64,000 bases of DNA, taken from Ilex aquifolium. Lineage: Eukaryota; Streptophyta; Magnoliopsida; Aquifoliales; Aquifoliaceae. The notes under the pieces are model-generated. The model was not told where the DNA came from, did no database searches, and worked only from the letters and a program-made list of their open reading frames with translations. Position numbers and translations under genes: made by a program. Numbering within the stretch: position 1 is the stretch's first letter; every line of letters begins with the position of its first letter. Where the stretch lies: positions 13,138,501-13,202,500 of the forward strand of contig OX637394.1 of assembly GCA_951799425.1 (NCBI GenBank), in the 5' to 3' direction. Shown piece by piece: positions 24,991 to 38,184 of the stretch.

Positions 24991-25444
24991 TTCTCAACAA
25001 GGAGATTAAAGGATTCAACTCTCATGTGAGAAGTGTGTGTCTGTGGGACAAGTAAGCCTGGACAAGCCTACCCAGTCTGCCAGTTACCAGTCCATGACGG
25101 AGAGCGAACAGTGCATCCAAACCGTTGATTGATTAGCCAACTTGTCGGGTTTGGTGATCAAAAGAGTAATGTTATTGAGACCAAATGAATTAATCTAATT
25201 TATCGACCGAGTAATTTATCAAGTGATCGAAAGTCCGAGAGTTTCGTCACAACGATACTATTGAATCATATTAACTGTTGTATCAACAAATTAGATCAAT
25301 TTTTTTTAGTCTCAATAACATTACTCCTACCAAAAATACTATGATACAAAGCTAGTCTTAATGAATCTTTAGAACCCGTTTGGTTCATCGGATAAGATAG
25401 GATAGTAGAATTGGTGTGTTTCATCCAATCCATTCCTTCTCAAT
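24991..25444. other. Intergenic DNA
   Basis: Nothing recognisable. The last bases are the left copy of the hAT target duplication. Confidence 0.45.
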
Positions 25445-26429
25445 CAGGGGCGGAGCCAGAAAAATATTTTAGGGTGGGCACATTAATAAGTTTTTTTTTT
25501 ATCAATGTTATAGAGATTTAATTCAATGTAACTATTATTTTAGTTGTAGAGTCTACTTTCAATTAAAGAGGTGCATTGAATTACGTCATTAAATTAGATC
25601 TAAATAGCATTTTTTTATTTTTTTTCAATTGACCACAGAAGTTTATAAATTCATATTTACTATAATTATGCATAGAAGTTCATTAAACATAAAAGGTTAA
25701 AAAATGATTTGCATGAAATGAACAAACAAAAAATAAAAGTAAATTAATTAAAAACATTGTATGAGACTAATTATTGTCATTTTACGATTAAATCTGATTA
25801 TTATTTATCATTTAAAAGAATTACAAATCAATGATATTAATAATTTTTTTTTTCTATATACAAAATGGTAATAACAATCTTTTATTTATTACCTTGTAAT
25901 TTATTACATAATGACGCTCATTTCTATACAGTAACAAAATAATCCTATACTTTAGAAAAATGACTCCAATATGTTTAAAAATTATTCGGACATGTCCGAA
26001 ATGTATCTAAAAATTTAAGGATAATAGTAGTTGCATCTAATTCGAAATTTAATTTTACATCTTGACAAAAAAAAATTCAAATTTTAATTGGTAAGAACCC
26101 AATGACTTGTGACCATTGAATGAATAGTGAACGTTATTAAATGTAGGAACTCACTACTAGATTTAATATCACAACGTATTAGTCTCAATAACATTATTTG
26201 AAAATTAATTATTATTTAAGTAGTGATCTATCTTAATCGATATCACAATAAAAAAGTAAACACAATTAAATATGTCTGAATTTTATTTTAAAATATATAT
26301 ATTTAATGTAAAAAAAATTGAGGGTGAACACAATTAAATATATCTAAATTTTATTTTAAAAAATATATATCTAATGTCAAAAAAAAAAAAAAAAATTTGA
26401 GGTGGTTTATGGATGGCTCCGCCCCTGGA
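25445..26429. mobile_element. hAT-like non-autonomous element
   Basis: The ends form the inverted repeat CAGGGGCGGAGCCA, a terminus seen in many plant hAT-type elements. TTCTCAAT occurs immediately to the left (25437-25444) and again at 26430-26437, offset by two bases from the TIR on the right, consistent with an 8-bp hAT target duplication. The AT-rich interior has no transposase. Confidence 0.75.
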
Positions 26430-26437
26430 TTCTCAAT

Positions 26438-27580
26438 CCAATCCAGTCACTTGGAAGAGACTTATTTCTAGTCAATCAATCACGTGTTTGGTTAATAAAT
26501 ATGAAAATTGTGGGCTGCAAGAAACTTTTACTTGCTGACAATTTTAACATCACACTCCTAAAACAATTATGATTCAATTGATGCAGACGTATATCCGAAA
26601 ATTGGTTGGCTAAGCTGATCAGGGCGTTTTGAGCACCATCCCCAGTTGGGTTTACATAACACCATGTACATGGTGTTATTTTTACTGTTCAATCTTCGTC
26701 TTCAACTAATTTGTCAAAGTAGTTTGGTGATAAGCAATAATCTTATTTGTATCTAACTTGAGAATTTAGCACATCGGGGTCGTTGGATTAATAGTGAACT
26801 TCATTGAATGTTGACAAATCCAACAAAAGATGTCTGAGTTGCTTTTAGAGATTTGCTTGAATTAATAATCTTCTAGCTTTTAGAGATTTGCTTGAATTTT
26901 CTTTAAAGATCTGCTTGTCTGAGTTGTTGACAAATCCAACAAAAGTTGTTTTGAAAAAATACCACAGCATTGTTGCTCATCCAAGTTCCTGCAAATATGT
27001 GTGTGAGAGAGAGAGAGAAACGGTTTGTACAAATGAGAAAGAGTTGGTAGAGAAGAAAGGCTAAAATTATGCTGCACAAATTTATTTATTAAATCTTGTA
27101 TTCCAAATGATATGTCAAAATCTTATGCATTGAATTTTTGATTGAGTCAGTAGACCCCACTGATCTAACTACTCATACTGATTTAGGATATAAAATTTGA
27201 TAAATGATTTGGTTAGCATAATATTACTCGAGAAGAAAAAGTGTCTATCCATGAGGAGAGAGAGAGAGTTTTTTTTGGCTAACAGATGTTAGACCATCTC
27301 CAATCCTTACCCTTTTTTTTTTTAAAAAAAAAAAAGATAAAAAAACCCTTAAAAACATTTGATCTGCTATTTCTTTTTCGTGATTTTGATAAAATTTGAG
27401 AAGTTTTTCACTTTTTAATGATAATTAATGAGGATAAAGATTATGAGGGATTGTCTTCCCTTTCCAATTTTGTTTCTTTCTCTAAACAATTAAGGACCTT
27501 TTTTTGGGTAAGTTAAAGAATTAAGGACTTGGTGCCAACCAAGATGGGCCATACTCATACATTGCCAACAACCCCTACCA
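26438..27580. other. Intergenic DNA with a small local duplication
   Basis: The words TTGACAAATCCAACAAAA and TTTTAGAGATTTGCTTGAAT each occur twice within 26810-26950, indicating local duplication. No gene is supported. Confidence 0.5.
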
Positions 27581-27589
27581 AAAAGTTTA

Positions 27590-29245
27590 GGGAAAATTTC
27601 ATCTACACCCCCTCTAAATAGGTCTATCTTCAACGACACCCCATGCCTTTTATGAAATTTCACTGACCTCCCCTGTCAGTGTTGGTCGGCTAACAGACGT
27701 GACGGAAATAGACGTTTTACCATTTTACCCATGAATTTTATAAAGATTTACATATTCACCAATGGTACAAACAAGGAAAATGACACAAATACCCCCTATG
27801 TATAGTCCACATATAACAAATTTATTTTGATTTTTTGCCTTATATTATGTTTAAGTGTACGGTGCCATCAATTTTTTTTTAAAATTTTTTTAAAAAAATT
27901 ATTTTGAATTTTTTTTCTTATATTATGTTACGATGTCACCGGTTTTTTTTAAAAAAATTTCTAAAAAAATTATTTTGAATTTTTTTTCTTGTATTATGTT
28001 TAAACGTACGATGTCACCGTTTTTTTTTTTTTAAATTTTAAAAAAAAAAATTATTTTGAATTTTTTTTCTTGTATTATGTTTAAACGTACGATGTCACCA
28101 GGTTTTTTTTATAAAAAAATTTTTCTAAAAAAATTATTTTGAATTTTTTCCTTGTATTATGTTTAAGCGTGCGATATCACCAAGTTTTTTTTATAAAAAA
28201 AATTTTCTAAAAAAATTATTTTGAATTTTTCTAAAAAAATTATTTTGAATTTTTTTCTTGTATTATGTTTAAGCATACGGTGTTATCGATTTTTTTTTTT
28301 TAAATTATTTTGAATTTTTTCCTTATATTATGTTTAAGCGTACGGTGTTACCGGTTTTTTTTTTTTAAAATTATTTTGAATTTTTTCCTTGTATTATGTT
28401 TAAGCGTACCATATCACCGATTTTTTTATTTTTTTTTTACGGTGTCACCGATTCATGTCACCGATTTTTTAAAAAAAAAAATTTCTAAAAAAATTATTTT
28501 GAATTTTTTTCCTTGTATTATGTTTAAAAGTACGGTGTCACCGTTTTTTATTTTTTTAAAAAAAATTATTTTGAATTTTTTCTTTTTATTATGTCTAAGC
28601 GTACGATGTCACCGGTTTTTTTTTTAAAAAAATTTTCTAAAAAAATTATTTTGAATTTTTTTCTTGTATTATGTTTAAACGTACGGTGTTATCAGTTTTT
28701 TTTTTTTAAATTATTTTGAATTTTTTCCTTGTATTACGTTTAAGCATACGGTGTTACCGGTTTTTTTTTAATTTTTTTTTTAAAAATTATTTTGAATTTT
28801 TTCCTTGTATTATGTTTAAGCGTAGGATGTCACCGATTTTTTATTTTTTTTATTTTTTTTTATGGTGTCACTGATTCATAGCACTAGATTTTTTATTTTT
28901 TATGTGAATTTTTTATATTATTCTTCACCTATTCATGCTAGGACCAATGGTTTGGGTTCATTGTCACGTTTTTGCAGTTAGGTGATTGAGTTGTTGAGGC
29001 ATGAGAGAGAGAGAGAGGGGGTGAAATAAGGGTTTTATGGGGAATAAAAAGGGTAAAATTGGCATTTCATAAAAATTTTGGTATGACATCAACACTTTTA
29101 TGATGATCAGTAACGGTTGGTTACGGTAGGAGGTCTAGGTGAAGAGGACATATAAACTAGAATGGAGGTCAGTGAAATTTTAGAAAATGCAAAAGGTGTC
29201 GTTGAAGATAGACCTATTTAGAAAGGGTGTAGATGAAATTTTCCC
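27590..29245. mobile_element. MULE, non-autonomous, with perfect 9-bp TSD
   Basis: The termini are inverted repeats of about 85 bp (GGGAAAATTTCATCTACACC on the left; the right end inverted reads GGGAAAATTTCATCTACACC). The 9-bp sequence AAAAGTTTA directly flanks both ends (27581-27589 and 29246-29254), the Mutator-like signature. The interior is filled by a minisatellite (27830-28870) and holds no transposase. Confidence 0.92.
27830..28870. repeat. Minisatellite inside the MULE
   Basis: About 13 imperfect copies of a 65-120-bp unit: ATTATTTTGAATTTTTT, then CTTGTATTATGTTTAAGCG, then TACGGTGTCACCG, then a poly-T/poly-A stretch. The 105-codon frame at 28310-28627 is made of these repeats and is not a gene. 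Confidence 0.88.
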
Positions 29246-29254
29246 AAAAGTTTA

Positions 29255-29955
29255 TTGTTTGATTGTATGCCAACAAACAAGACCACCTTTTTCATGTACT
29301 TGTTCTTTCTTCCACAATCATAAATGATCAGGTTTCCAATATGCAGCTTAACAATATATATATATATATATTAAGAGCATGAGTTTTTCGTCACTGCAAG
29401 ATCAAAAGAGAATCATATGTACATAACCTTACCCCAATACGTACAATTTATATAACTAAAAATAAGTAATCTTTGTTGTCTTTTTCTTTCCTTTATGGTT
29501 TCTATAATGTTTCCAAGCACATGGAAAACAACTCATTTAGCCCCAAGATACTATACAAGAGGGCTGACCATTTGTATTATAAATCCAAACAACAGAAAGG
29601 CAGATCCAGGAATTAGGGAACTCGAATTTTGTATCGTGCACTCGCTTGATTAAAAAAAGTTGAAAAACTAAAAAAAATAAAATATATATATATATATATG
29701 TATATGCATTCTTATAAATAAGTTAAAAGAGTTTATCATGTTAAAATCGAATTATTCATATATATTGACATCCTTGCACACGTCATTTCCCATTCCCCAA
29801 TTTGGCAGCCCTAACATGGGCCACTTGAATTTGGTCAAGGCCTACCTCTGCAAGTGCAAAGAGCTCAATCTTAGAAAACAATTAGTGGGAAGAGCTTTCT
29901 GCTAACCCTTTGTAGAGATCTCTGTAAGAGCCTGAATGATGTTGCTAATGCTACT
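29255..29955. other. Spacer and presumed 3' region of the IPT2 gene
   Basis: Non-coding DNA with TA-repeats near 29354 and 29682. The part next to 29955 should contain the 3' UTR of the minus-strand IPT2 gene. No strong AATAAA signal was singled out. Confidence 0.45.
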
Positions 29956-32900
29956 CTACAAAGCAGAAACTTCCAATTTCCTAAGCCGAGAAATGCGTTT
30001 TCGGTGGCCACGGCCCTGTTTATGTTGTTCCCACTCATGCGCCCCTCTGAGTACCCTGTCGCTGCATGCCTACCAGTGAAAAGAGTCGTAGACCCATCAA
30101 TATTCCAATCAATGCATATGAATTAACAGCATAAAATGCACACACAAGGGCACCCATACAAACACCAGAGAGAGAGAGAGTACCACAACTATCACTAACC
30201 TTGCACACATATTGAGTCCACAGGTCCCTTTGGATCAATTTCAATGCTTGGGTGCCTTTTATGGCCTCGGAGTCAAGTGCTGCACAGGCATCCTTATCAA
30301 GGAATGACTTGATTATTCTCACGGAGGGCTCAACAACATGTGCTGCCCATAAATCATTACTTGTACCTGCGTATTGAATGTTCAATCTGATTCAGTCTTA
30401 ACACCTGGAGGCTGGAACATGTCATCTCATGAAACAAGAAAATCATGCTGACTATGAAAAACTTGTTAGCACTTCGAAAGACATGCCTGCTAAGGAATCC
30501 GTGGAATCAACACTATTTATGTCCCAGCCAAACAACGTTTGTAATCTACTAAGCCTCCTCTTCTGGGAAACAACAGGGTTATCAGCAATAAAGCATCAAA
30601 TTAATATACAACAACAAAGTTTCAATGCTCATTCCATGATGTTTAATTCAATACTGGAAACACATTTATCTAAACATTCAAAAATGTTCAGGACACCAAT
30701 ATTGTATGAGACGGATTGTTAGGCGACTAGGAAACAACATGGTGACAAAATTAGTGTAGCGCAAATAAGAATACTATTGTGGATGTGTGGAAAAACTAGA
30801 AATGATAGAATACAAAATGACAATTAGAGAAATGGTAGAAATAGCTTCAATTGAGGATAAGTTAAGAGAGAATAGATTAAGATGGTTTGGTCATGTTCAA
30901 CGAAGCCGATAGATGCACCGGTTCGAAAAAGTGATAGAATATCTCTTAATGGTACTAAAAGTAGGGATAGACCTAAATTAATATTGAACGAAATAATAAG
31001 AAAAGATATAAAAATATTTAACTTCAATGAGGGTATAGCGCATGATCGAAATGAATGGCGAAGACGGACTCATAAGGCTTGGTTTGGTTTTGGTTATTCA
31101 AAAAACGTTCAATGTTTGAAGAAGATTATACCTCCTCTTACTGAAAAGCAACAAATTTTTTTAGATATAATCAAAACAAGAAGGTTGGTAAACCACTCTG
31201 ACATGGATCTATAGAAATAACTTACTAACTTGGTGAGAATTTATTTACGAACACATTAAATCTTTTCTGCTTTTACCAAAGTAATTCATCTAGCTTTTCG
31301 AAAAACATGAATAAGAAGAGAAAATGGGGGAACAACAGTTTCACAGAAACACTTTACACTATTTGAAAGACAACTTAAGAAAAACTGAATATCAAGGGAG
31401 AGGCAGCACATTAACTCAGTAAAAGTAGATTTCAAAAGTATGGGCAGAATTTGGAAGTTTCATGAATGATTAGCCAATTGCTCACAAAGTCAAGCAACCA
31501 TTACTTTTCTCAATATAAAATATGGGATGAAATATGATCCAACAAAGAAAAGGGAGAGGCAAACTAAAAATCCAGAGAAATTGTCTGGAAAAGGAACACC
31601 AAGTGGGATCAAAGAAACTAGTTGGTTCTATGAGCAATTTAATGAGAAATTCCAAATAAATACCAAATGAGAAATTTAATGAGAAATTCCAAACTAGTTG
31701 GTTCTATGAGCAATCACCAAATAAATACCAAACCAAACTACAGCCCACTTGGTTCTCTTGCTCCTTACTCATGGAGCATCATACCGAAACAAAAGAAGGA
31801 TTCAATCAAGCCCATAGGTTCTATGAGCAATTTAATGAGAAATCAAGATGCTTGCCACTAGCTGCAGTGTAATAAGGAGAAAAATAATGCAAACGAATAA
31901 ACAAATCCCAAAAAAAAAAAAAAAGAAATTGCTCACTTGACGACGAACAAGTCTTCGAGTGTTCACTTTTACTTTGTCAATGGCATCATTTAATAAAAGA
32001 TTTTGTTGGTTCTCCTTGGAGGCATTCAGGAATTCCCACACATTTTCTTTCAACATCTTACAGTTGTCATTTGATGACATCTGAAAATGGGAGCCATCTG
32101 TACTGTTCGCACCACAAGTGTAAACTCTCAGAAAATCCTCAAATTCTCGGACACCAATAGCCTGCCGTAAACCTCGAGTATAGTTTGCATTCAAGTTGTA
32201 GATATCATAGACTTCATTAAGCAAACCAGCATTAACCATGTGATCTACTCTTTGCTCCACATATCGATCCAATGCAGGGAGTGATGCATCCACGCATATA
32301 AAACAGCAAATGTATCTGAAACTATCAGCTTTACCCCAGTTCTGCCCTGTCACATGCGATATTAGGAAATTATTCAAGAGCAAACAGGTCAGATTGGCAT
32401 TATCTCATGCGCTCAAATAAATTGGTTTCATCCTGGCAATTACAGATTCCATCTATACTGTTCCAACTTCCCCAGTAGGAAAACAGGTCAAAGTTTGAAA
32501 ACCCAGCAAATTACCATATCGAAAATATCAAAATATTTTCGTTTTCCCTTTTCCTTTTCTTTTTTTGCAAAGAGTAATGCAAATTGAGCTTTCTAACTTT
32601 GACCAACTCTTTTCCAGTAACCAATAAGCATCTCATAATTCAAATTTTTGCATTTAATGCTTCTTTAGTAGTTAAAAAGCAACTTCAATAAAAGATAGGC
32701 AGGCAGAACAACTACATCATTGTTGCTCCTGATAAAAGTGTCCCACAATCAAACCTCTTTTTACAAAGAAGATGCCTAATACTGCTGACATTAGCCACTT
32801 ACAACCATGTAGGCAACTGAGAAAGCAGTACAAACCTGCATGGATGTCCCCTGAAGAAGTTTACTTGGAAGAACACCGGAGCGAGCATACATACAAAGGT

Positions 32901-35900
32901 ATTGCTTGATCTGCACAAGTTTGGACCAACTAAGGGGTCATCCAAATTATGCCATTAGGATAACCAATCATGACAAACATATGTGGCACAAATGCTTTCA
33001 TATTCCTACTGAATGAAGAACTACACAATCTCAAATAGTATTCAGTCTTTATTTTTGCAAAATTCTAAAATTGATTGCCAAACAAAGTGATCTTGACACT
33101 GAACACATTAACAATACAAAATCGCAATGGTACTGCCATGGCAACAAATACAGAAACACAGCAACACCAGTCACGGGAAATTTAAACAAGGATATTGAAG
33201 CATCATAAACCAAGTAATAATAATAAAACAGCAAGGGAAATCCTCACTAGCAGTTTGCTCTGAAGAAAATCCTTAAAACCACTCAAAAACTGAATACAAA
33301 TATGAAACTCGTCAATTTATTACCTCTCTCAAAAACTACAGAAGAACTTCCTAAAATACCCTACTAAACATGGAAAATTAACCTGAACTATCAGCAGCAG
33401 TGAAAAAGCAGTTTTTTAGCATATGAAATATCATTAAAATGAACTCATAAAGCTCAATAAAATAAAAACAAACTACCCTTAGCCCTATTCGATCCAGGAA
33501 CTCCACCATTTACTCGAAGAAAAATATTGAGCAAAGGGTCTGCCCATCCGCTGTTAATTGCCAATCTCGAACATGTAAACATGCATTGTATATAGCCTAG
33601 ATACACTCTAACTGGATCATCACCCTACTCTACCAAAACAATAAGTCCTCAGAATCCTGGCCAAATTAGAATTCTCCAGTTATTACATCAACCCTAGGCC
33701 ATGCCCCATAATTGATAGCACTAAGCAAAATAGACAACACAGCCAGAGTATGCCAGAAAGAATGACATAGTATCAATGCTATTTCAATAACATTTTCCCA
33801 ACCACTGGTCCTCAAAGGAGCAGGATCATTAGAATCATTATGCATACTGAATGTACCCTAGTGCAGGCAGAAGCACCAAAAAAGTTCCACACATTTGTGC
33901 TTCAGTATCAAATTTACATAGTACAAGCCTTCTTGTTTATATGGTCAAAGCAGAACCACTAGTTAACTAGATGATATTTACCTTTCTATGATCATTTGGA
34001 TGAATTCTATTAGCTGCCACTGGATCAAGGTCTTTAAGGCAATCGAAATTATAACTAAGATTCTTTCCCTCAACTTCCAGTTCAGAATCTGATTGGTTAT
34101 CCCCTGTGAACGGGAAGGGTATATTAAATAACACTTAAAAATATGTACAGACAGAGACACACTCCCCAATATCTATAGGCCCTTACATATTGTCAATTCA
34201 AACTCCTAAAGTGACTAATAATTGTTTACCAGGTTGATCACTTAAGCAGCTTTCATCCACGTCTTCTACCGAGTCATCAAGAAGGAATTGACTCACAAGA
34301 GCCTGAGTACAATAAACAGACAAATGAAGAACACAATTATGTACATAACATATGGGGTGCATAACGAACATAAATTTGAAGGAAAAAACAGAAAGAAAAA
34401 AAAAAGTAACATAACATATCATACACATAATTACATGATCTGCAATACTGCTGAGTGAAGGGCATCAAAAACTGAAATATTATTAAAAGGTAAATAAGAA
34501 TGGCCGAAGAATGCAGAACAATGAACAAGATCTTCTGAAGAACAAAACTCTGGCTCATGCTAGATTAACAGAGTTTTAGAATAAGCTCCAGTTCAAAGTT
34601 GGTATTACAGGATTGTGGCAAAACCCAAGAAAATGGCAACATAAATAAAATCAGTATTGCAACAAGTGCTGAAGACTAGAACATGCAAGAAAATATTGGA
34701 AGTCTTTATGTTATCCTTCACAGCGGATTCCCCCTGACAAAACTCAGCTAGAGATAGTTCTAAACCTCATGTCCTAGCAAACAAGAATAAGCATGGAAAA
34801 AGTGATGCAATCCCAAGAGACAAACACTAGATATCTTGTCATCAAACGCCAGAAATCGAAGCAGTAGGTCAATATATTTAAGAACTGATTTGAGAATGTG
34901 ATTCATACCCCCAAAAAGTAGAAGCAGCACATTACCAGCTTGTAAAATACCTTGCAAAGAGATATTGAGAAAGAATAATTCCATGGATTTGGGCCCATAA
35001 ACTACTATTCGTAATCGTATCTGACAAAAGGTAAGCCATTCACATCCACGTCTTTTAAACCAAAAAAACCTTAGAGCAAAATTCAGTTTGTACGAACCAA
35101 ATATAATTCCTATATAAAAAGAGAATGGTGTACGAGAGATGATATGGATGCATAATTAAATGCAGCTACTAAATTGATCTGGATGAGCATAAAAAACAGA
35201 ACAAAGCAGCATCCTACCTGGATATAGTAATTTGTTCCCCCAACTACGACCGGCAGCCGATTGCGGGACCATATTTCATTGATGAGCTGAAAAAAATATT
35301 GCTGAGTAAAGATATTTGAAAGGTATAAACATACAGACACTTAGCAATACATTATTATGACAAATTGTCAAATACATAGTTTTGCTTGCAGGTCATAAAC
35401 AGGAAAGAAAAACATATGATTACAAGAGAATGCATAAGAAACAATTAATAAAAAAAAAAGGTAGATAGTTTAAACTGTGAAAAAAGGGAGAGGACAATTA
35501 ATTTGCTCTATCAATTTTAATGTTTTGGTAAATAGGCTTATAGAAAGTTGTGTTTAGGTGAGAATGAACTTCCAAAAATTGAAGCATATTGGCAGTCGTA
35601 TGTAGACAATGACTACTTTGAAAGGACGTGATGCGAGACTAAAGGGGAATGAGGGAGAAAGAGGAGGTGGCAAGCTATAAGCACACCAAAGATAATTCTA
35701 GTCCCAGCATAACAAGAGGACCTTGTAGGTTGATCAGCAGGTCCAAATGAGTCCTCTTGAGGACCTTGTAGGTGGTGTCCAAGGATGTGATGTCAACTGA
35801 GCCACAGTTATGCTAAACACTGGAAACTATATTATACTAGAGAATTAGAAGCAAACTAATTAACTTCTCAAAGAAATCATATCAACTTGGAAATCAAGGA

Positions 35901-36926
35901 AATTGGCCGCACCCCAATCCCCTCTTACCAAAAAAGACTGCATGTATCATTATGAGCCCGAATCCATTTATAAGTTATTTATATCACCTTGTTAAAAAGA
36001 ACTTCTATAAATCAATTGCAAATGGTGTCCAGTGATTCAGGTCTTGTAATTAGTTTATGCACAATATACGTGAGATTGCTAAGTTATAAATTGAAGCCAA
36101 CCCATGCAGGCATAGTGAACAAATGGTTACTGGAGACTAGAATTCTCTAAGAGCAACAATGTTGTCAAATTTTTGCTTTAAAATACATCAAAACAATACC
36201 ACCTTCTTTCAGCAGAAATCAAGTAACAGAGATTAAGTAGGGCAAGTAGAAGTAGCTATATGATAGTGTGGGCATGTAGGGGCAAGTGGAATTTCATTAC
36301 TTCCCCCTTCCCCATCTTTGCCTGAGAGAGAGAGGGAGAATTTAAATGAAACTAAATTTGCAATTGCTGAGAGATAAATAGAAATTCTCACAGGAATCGC
36401 ATAGTCCCGAAAATCCTTGGCGGTGAACTCAACGTCTGGGCTGATTGTACCCAAAAGATGATGAGGCACTCCTATAAGTAAATAAACCCAAACATAAAAT
36501 CAAAAGAATTTATGCGTATCAGAAAGAAAACATTGACTCATACATGTGTGTAGATTGAGAAGGTAGGAAGAACCTTTCTGGTCTTGGGCAGGAACTTTAT
36601 TAGTGAGAACATCCAATCCTTGGTAAACCTAACCACAAAACAATAATGGAGAAAGTGATTATCTGGTAAGCTTACACATAATATGCACACAGAGATATGT
36701 ATATATACGGTATGCCTGATACCTGCATGGAATCGGCGTTGATGATTTCGATGGGTAAGTGAGAAGCGAGGTCGATGGCGAGTTTTGATTTGCCAGAACC
36801 AGTTGGGCCCATTATCACCACTATCTTCGGTTTCGAACTTGAATTCGGGTTATCTTCCTTTTCTCTCTCCCCTTGTCCTCCATTGCTAGGGTTTTGGAGT
36901 CCTTCCGTTTCACGGCTATTTTCCAT
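29956..36926 (-). CDS. IPT2: tRNA dimethylallyltransferase (IPT2/MiaA/MOD5 type), 11 exons
   Basis: Transfers a dimethylallyl group to A37 of tRNAs reading UNN codons, a source of cis-zeatin-type cytokinins; the cytosolic plant form is IPT2. Exons in transcript order: 36926-36723, 36628-36574, 36471-36392, 35286-35218, 34302-34230, 34103-33982, 32910-32836, 32341-31937, 30562-30487, 30366-30200, 30069-29956. They join without a frameshift into 1440 nt (479 aa plus TAG). The P-loop GPTGSGKS is at residues 40-47, followed by INADSMQVY and [19 protein letters not shown] comes from exon 4. The C-terminus carries the eukaryotic zinc finger (C441, C444, H458, H464). Introns are GT-AG except intron 9, which appears to start with GC. 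A longer frame upstream of 36926 lacks an ATG. Intron 8 holds a LINE relic. Confidence 0.94.
30678..31214 (+). pseudogene. 5'-truncated LINE reverse-transcriptase relic in IPT2 intron 8
   Basis: Translates in pieces to the C-terminal end of a plant LINE ORF2. Recognisable words are [25 protein letters not shown] and [10 protein letters not shown], then [13 protein letters not shown] and RNEWRRRTH. At least one stop (TAG in place of the expected Trp codon, near 30720) and two one-base frameshifts (near 30825 and 30905) break it, so it is inactive. It lies antisense to IPT2. Three copies of GTTGGTTCTATGAGCAAT-like words nearby (31617-31830) suggest further local duplication in the same intron. 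Confidence 0.85.
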
Positions 36927-37159
36927 CTCTCTCTGTTCCGCTCTCACATCACATTCGAACTCAGGTGAGAACTGAAGCCTAAACACTTTTTAACTGCAGG
37001 ATACGGGTTAGGCCCATTGGAAACATTGGTTGAGCCAAGCCCAAAATTTTAATGGGCATCAACGGGAAAGACTTGGTCCAGCGACAGGTGGGATCACTGG
37101 GATGAGTGGTTGGTGAAGAAACTTAAAGAGGGGGAAGGGGGATGTTGTTGAATTTTTAA
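36927..37159. other. 5' region of IPT2
   Basis: Contains the leader and probable promoter of IPT2 (minus strand). No clear TATA box is seen. The phrase GGGATGAGTGGTTGGTGAAGAAA at about 37099 recurs beyond the next MITE, at about 37542. Confidence 0.45.
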
Positions 37160-37521
37160 GGGCTTTTCACACTTTGTATCTTAAAAGATGTTAAAATTCT
37201 CACTTTGTACTCTAAATAATAATTTTCTCACATTGCACCCTCATTATTCTAAATTAGTTGTAATGTAGCTCCTCAAATCAACGCCATCACTTGTCTATTA
37301 AAGTTTTGGAGAGATGTTGATGAGAAAAGTCATTTTTGCCCATGAAGAGACCACGTGCTTCGCATGTGCAAATATTTTTGATGGGAAGAGAGACGGTGTT
37401 GGTTTGAGGGGCCACATTGCAACCAATTTAGAACAATGAGGGTGTAATATGAGAAAATTTATCTTTTAGAGTGCAAAGTGAAAATTTTAACATCTTTTGT
37501 CGTGCAAAGTGTGGAAACCCC
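37160..37521. mobile_element. Foldback MULE MITE (362 bp) with 9-bp TSD
   Basis: Inverted arms of about 130 bp leave a short central loop. The left terminus is GGGCTTTTCACACTTTG and the right, inverted, is GGGGTTTCCACACTTTG. AATTTTTAA flanks both sides (37151-37159 and 37522-37530), a 9-bp target duplication as in Mutator-like elements. No coding capacity. Confidence 0.9.
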
Positions 37522-37590
37522 AATTTTTAATAGACAAGTGGGATGAGTGGTTGGTGAAGAAAGTGAAGGGATAAAGAGAGAGATGTTTAT

Positions 37591-38173
37591 TGATGAGCCC
37601 AAATCTAATCGGGTCAAGCTCAATAAATCAAGTAAGTCCAAATCAGCTAACAGACAAGTCAAGCTCAGTTCGTCAATTCGACCCAGCCCAAGGTCCAAGG
37701 AGTCCAAGAAGATTAGAGCACGTGGGGAGTAATCATCGAGATCCCCACTCTCGAAGATCAAGACTACCTTTAATTGTACTTACCTTTTGTAGCTATCCTC
37801 CTCGAGAAACTAGTGTCTTTACCCTCACGTTACCTCCTCACCTAAGGGCTTCATGCCTATAAATTGTAAGCTCTCTCCATTGAGAGGGACATCTCTACAC
37901 CTCTCTACACACCCCTCACATAGTTATTACTCTCTTAGCTACCACACCTTTCTCAGAGCTCTCTCTCTAACTTTATTTCATCAATAAAGGTTCTTCAGAT
38001 ACCGTTGCCGCTTTCGGAGTGGAGTAAGTCACCCTAACTGAACTACTATATGTCTGTGTGTTGACCCAATATTTACCTTTTTGCCATTGATTGCTTTATT
38101 AATCGTCTCACTAATTCCTTTGCATCATTCACTCGACTGTCGATTGTGCATAAGTCTATTTTGTGTATCATCA
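37591..38173 (+). mobile_element. Solo LTR
   Basis: Begins TGATGAGCCC and ends GTATCATCA. It contains a TATA box (CTATAAATTGTAAGC, near 37857) and an AATAAA signal (about 37983). The flanks are TTTAT (37586-37590) and ATTAT (38174-38178), a 5-bp duplication with one change. Length and layout resemble the LTRs at 58418 and 61585. No internal region or partner LTR is found, so I call it solo. Confidence 0.65.
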
Positions 38174-38184
38174 ATTATAGGAAG

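Noticed and set aside
28310..28627. 105-codon Phe/Leu-rich frame
   Set aside because: Generated by the minisatellite inside the MULE at 27590-29245.
30429..30722. 97-codon plus-strand frame
   Set aside because: Shadow of IPT2 exon 9 on the opposite strand, running into the LINE relic.
36927..36986. Upstream extension of IPT2 exon 1
   Set aside because: Begins with GTG, not ATG; the first in-frame ATG is at 36926.
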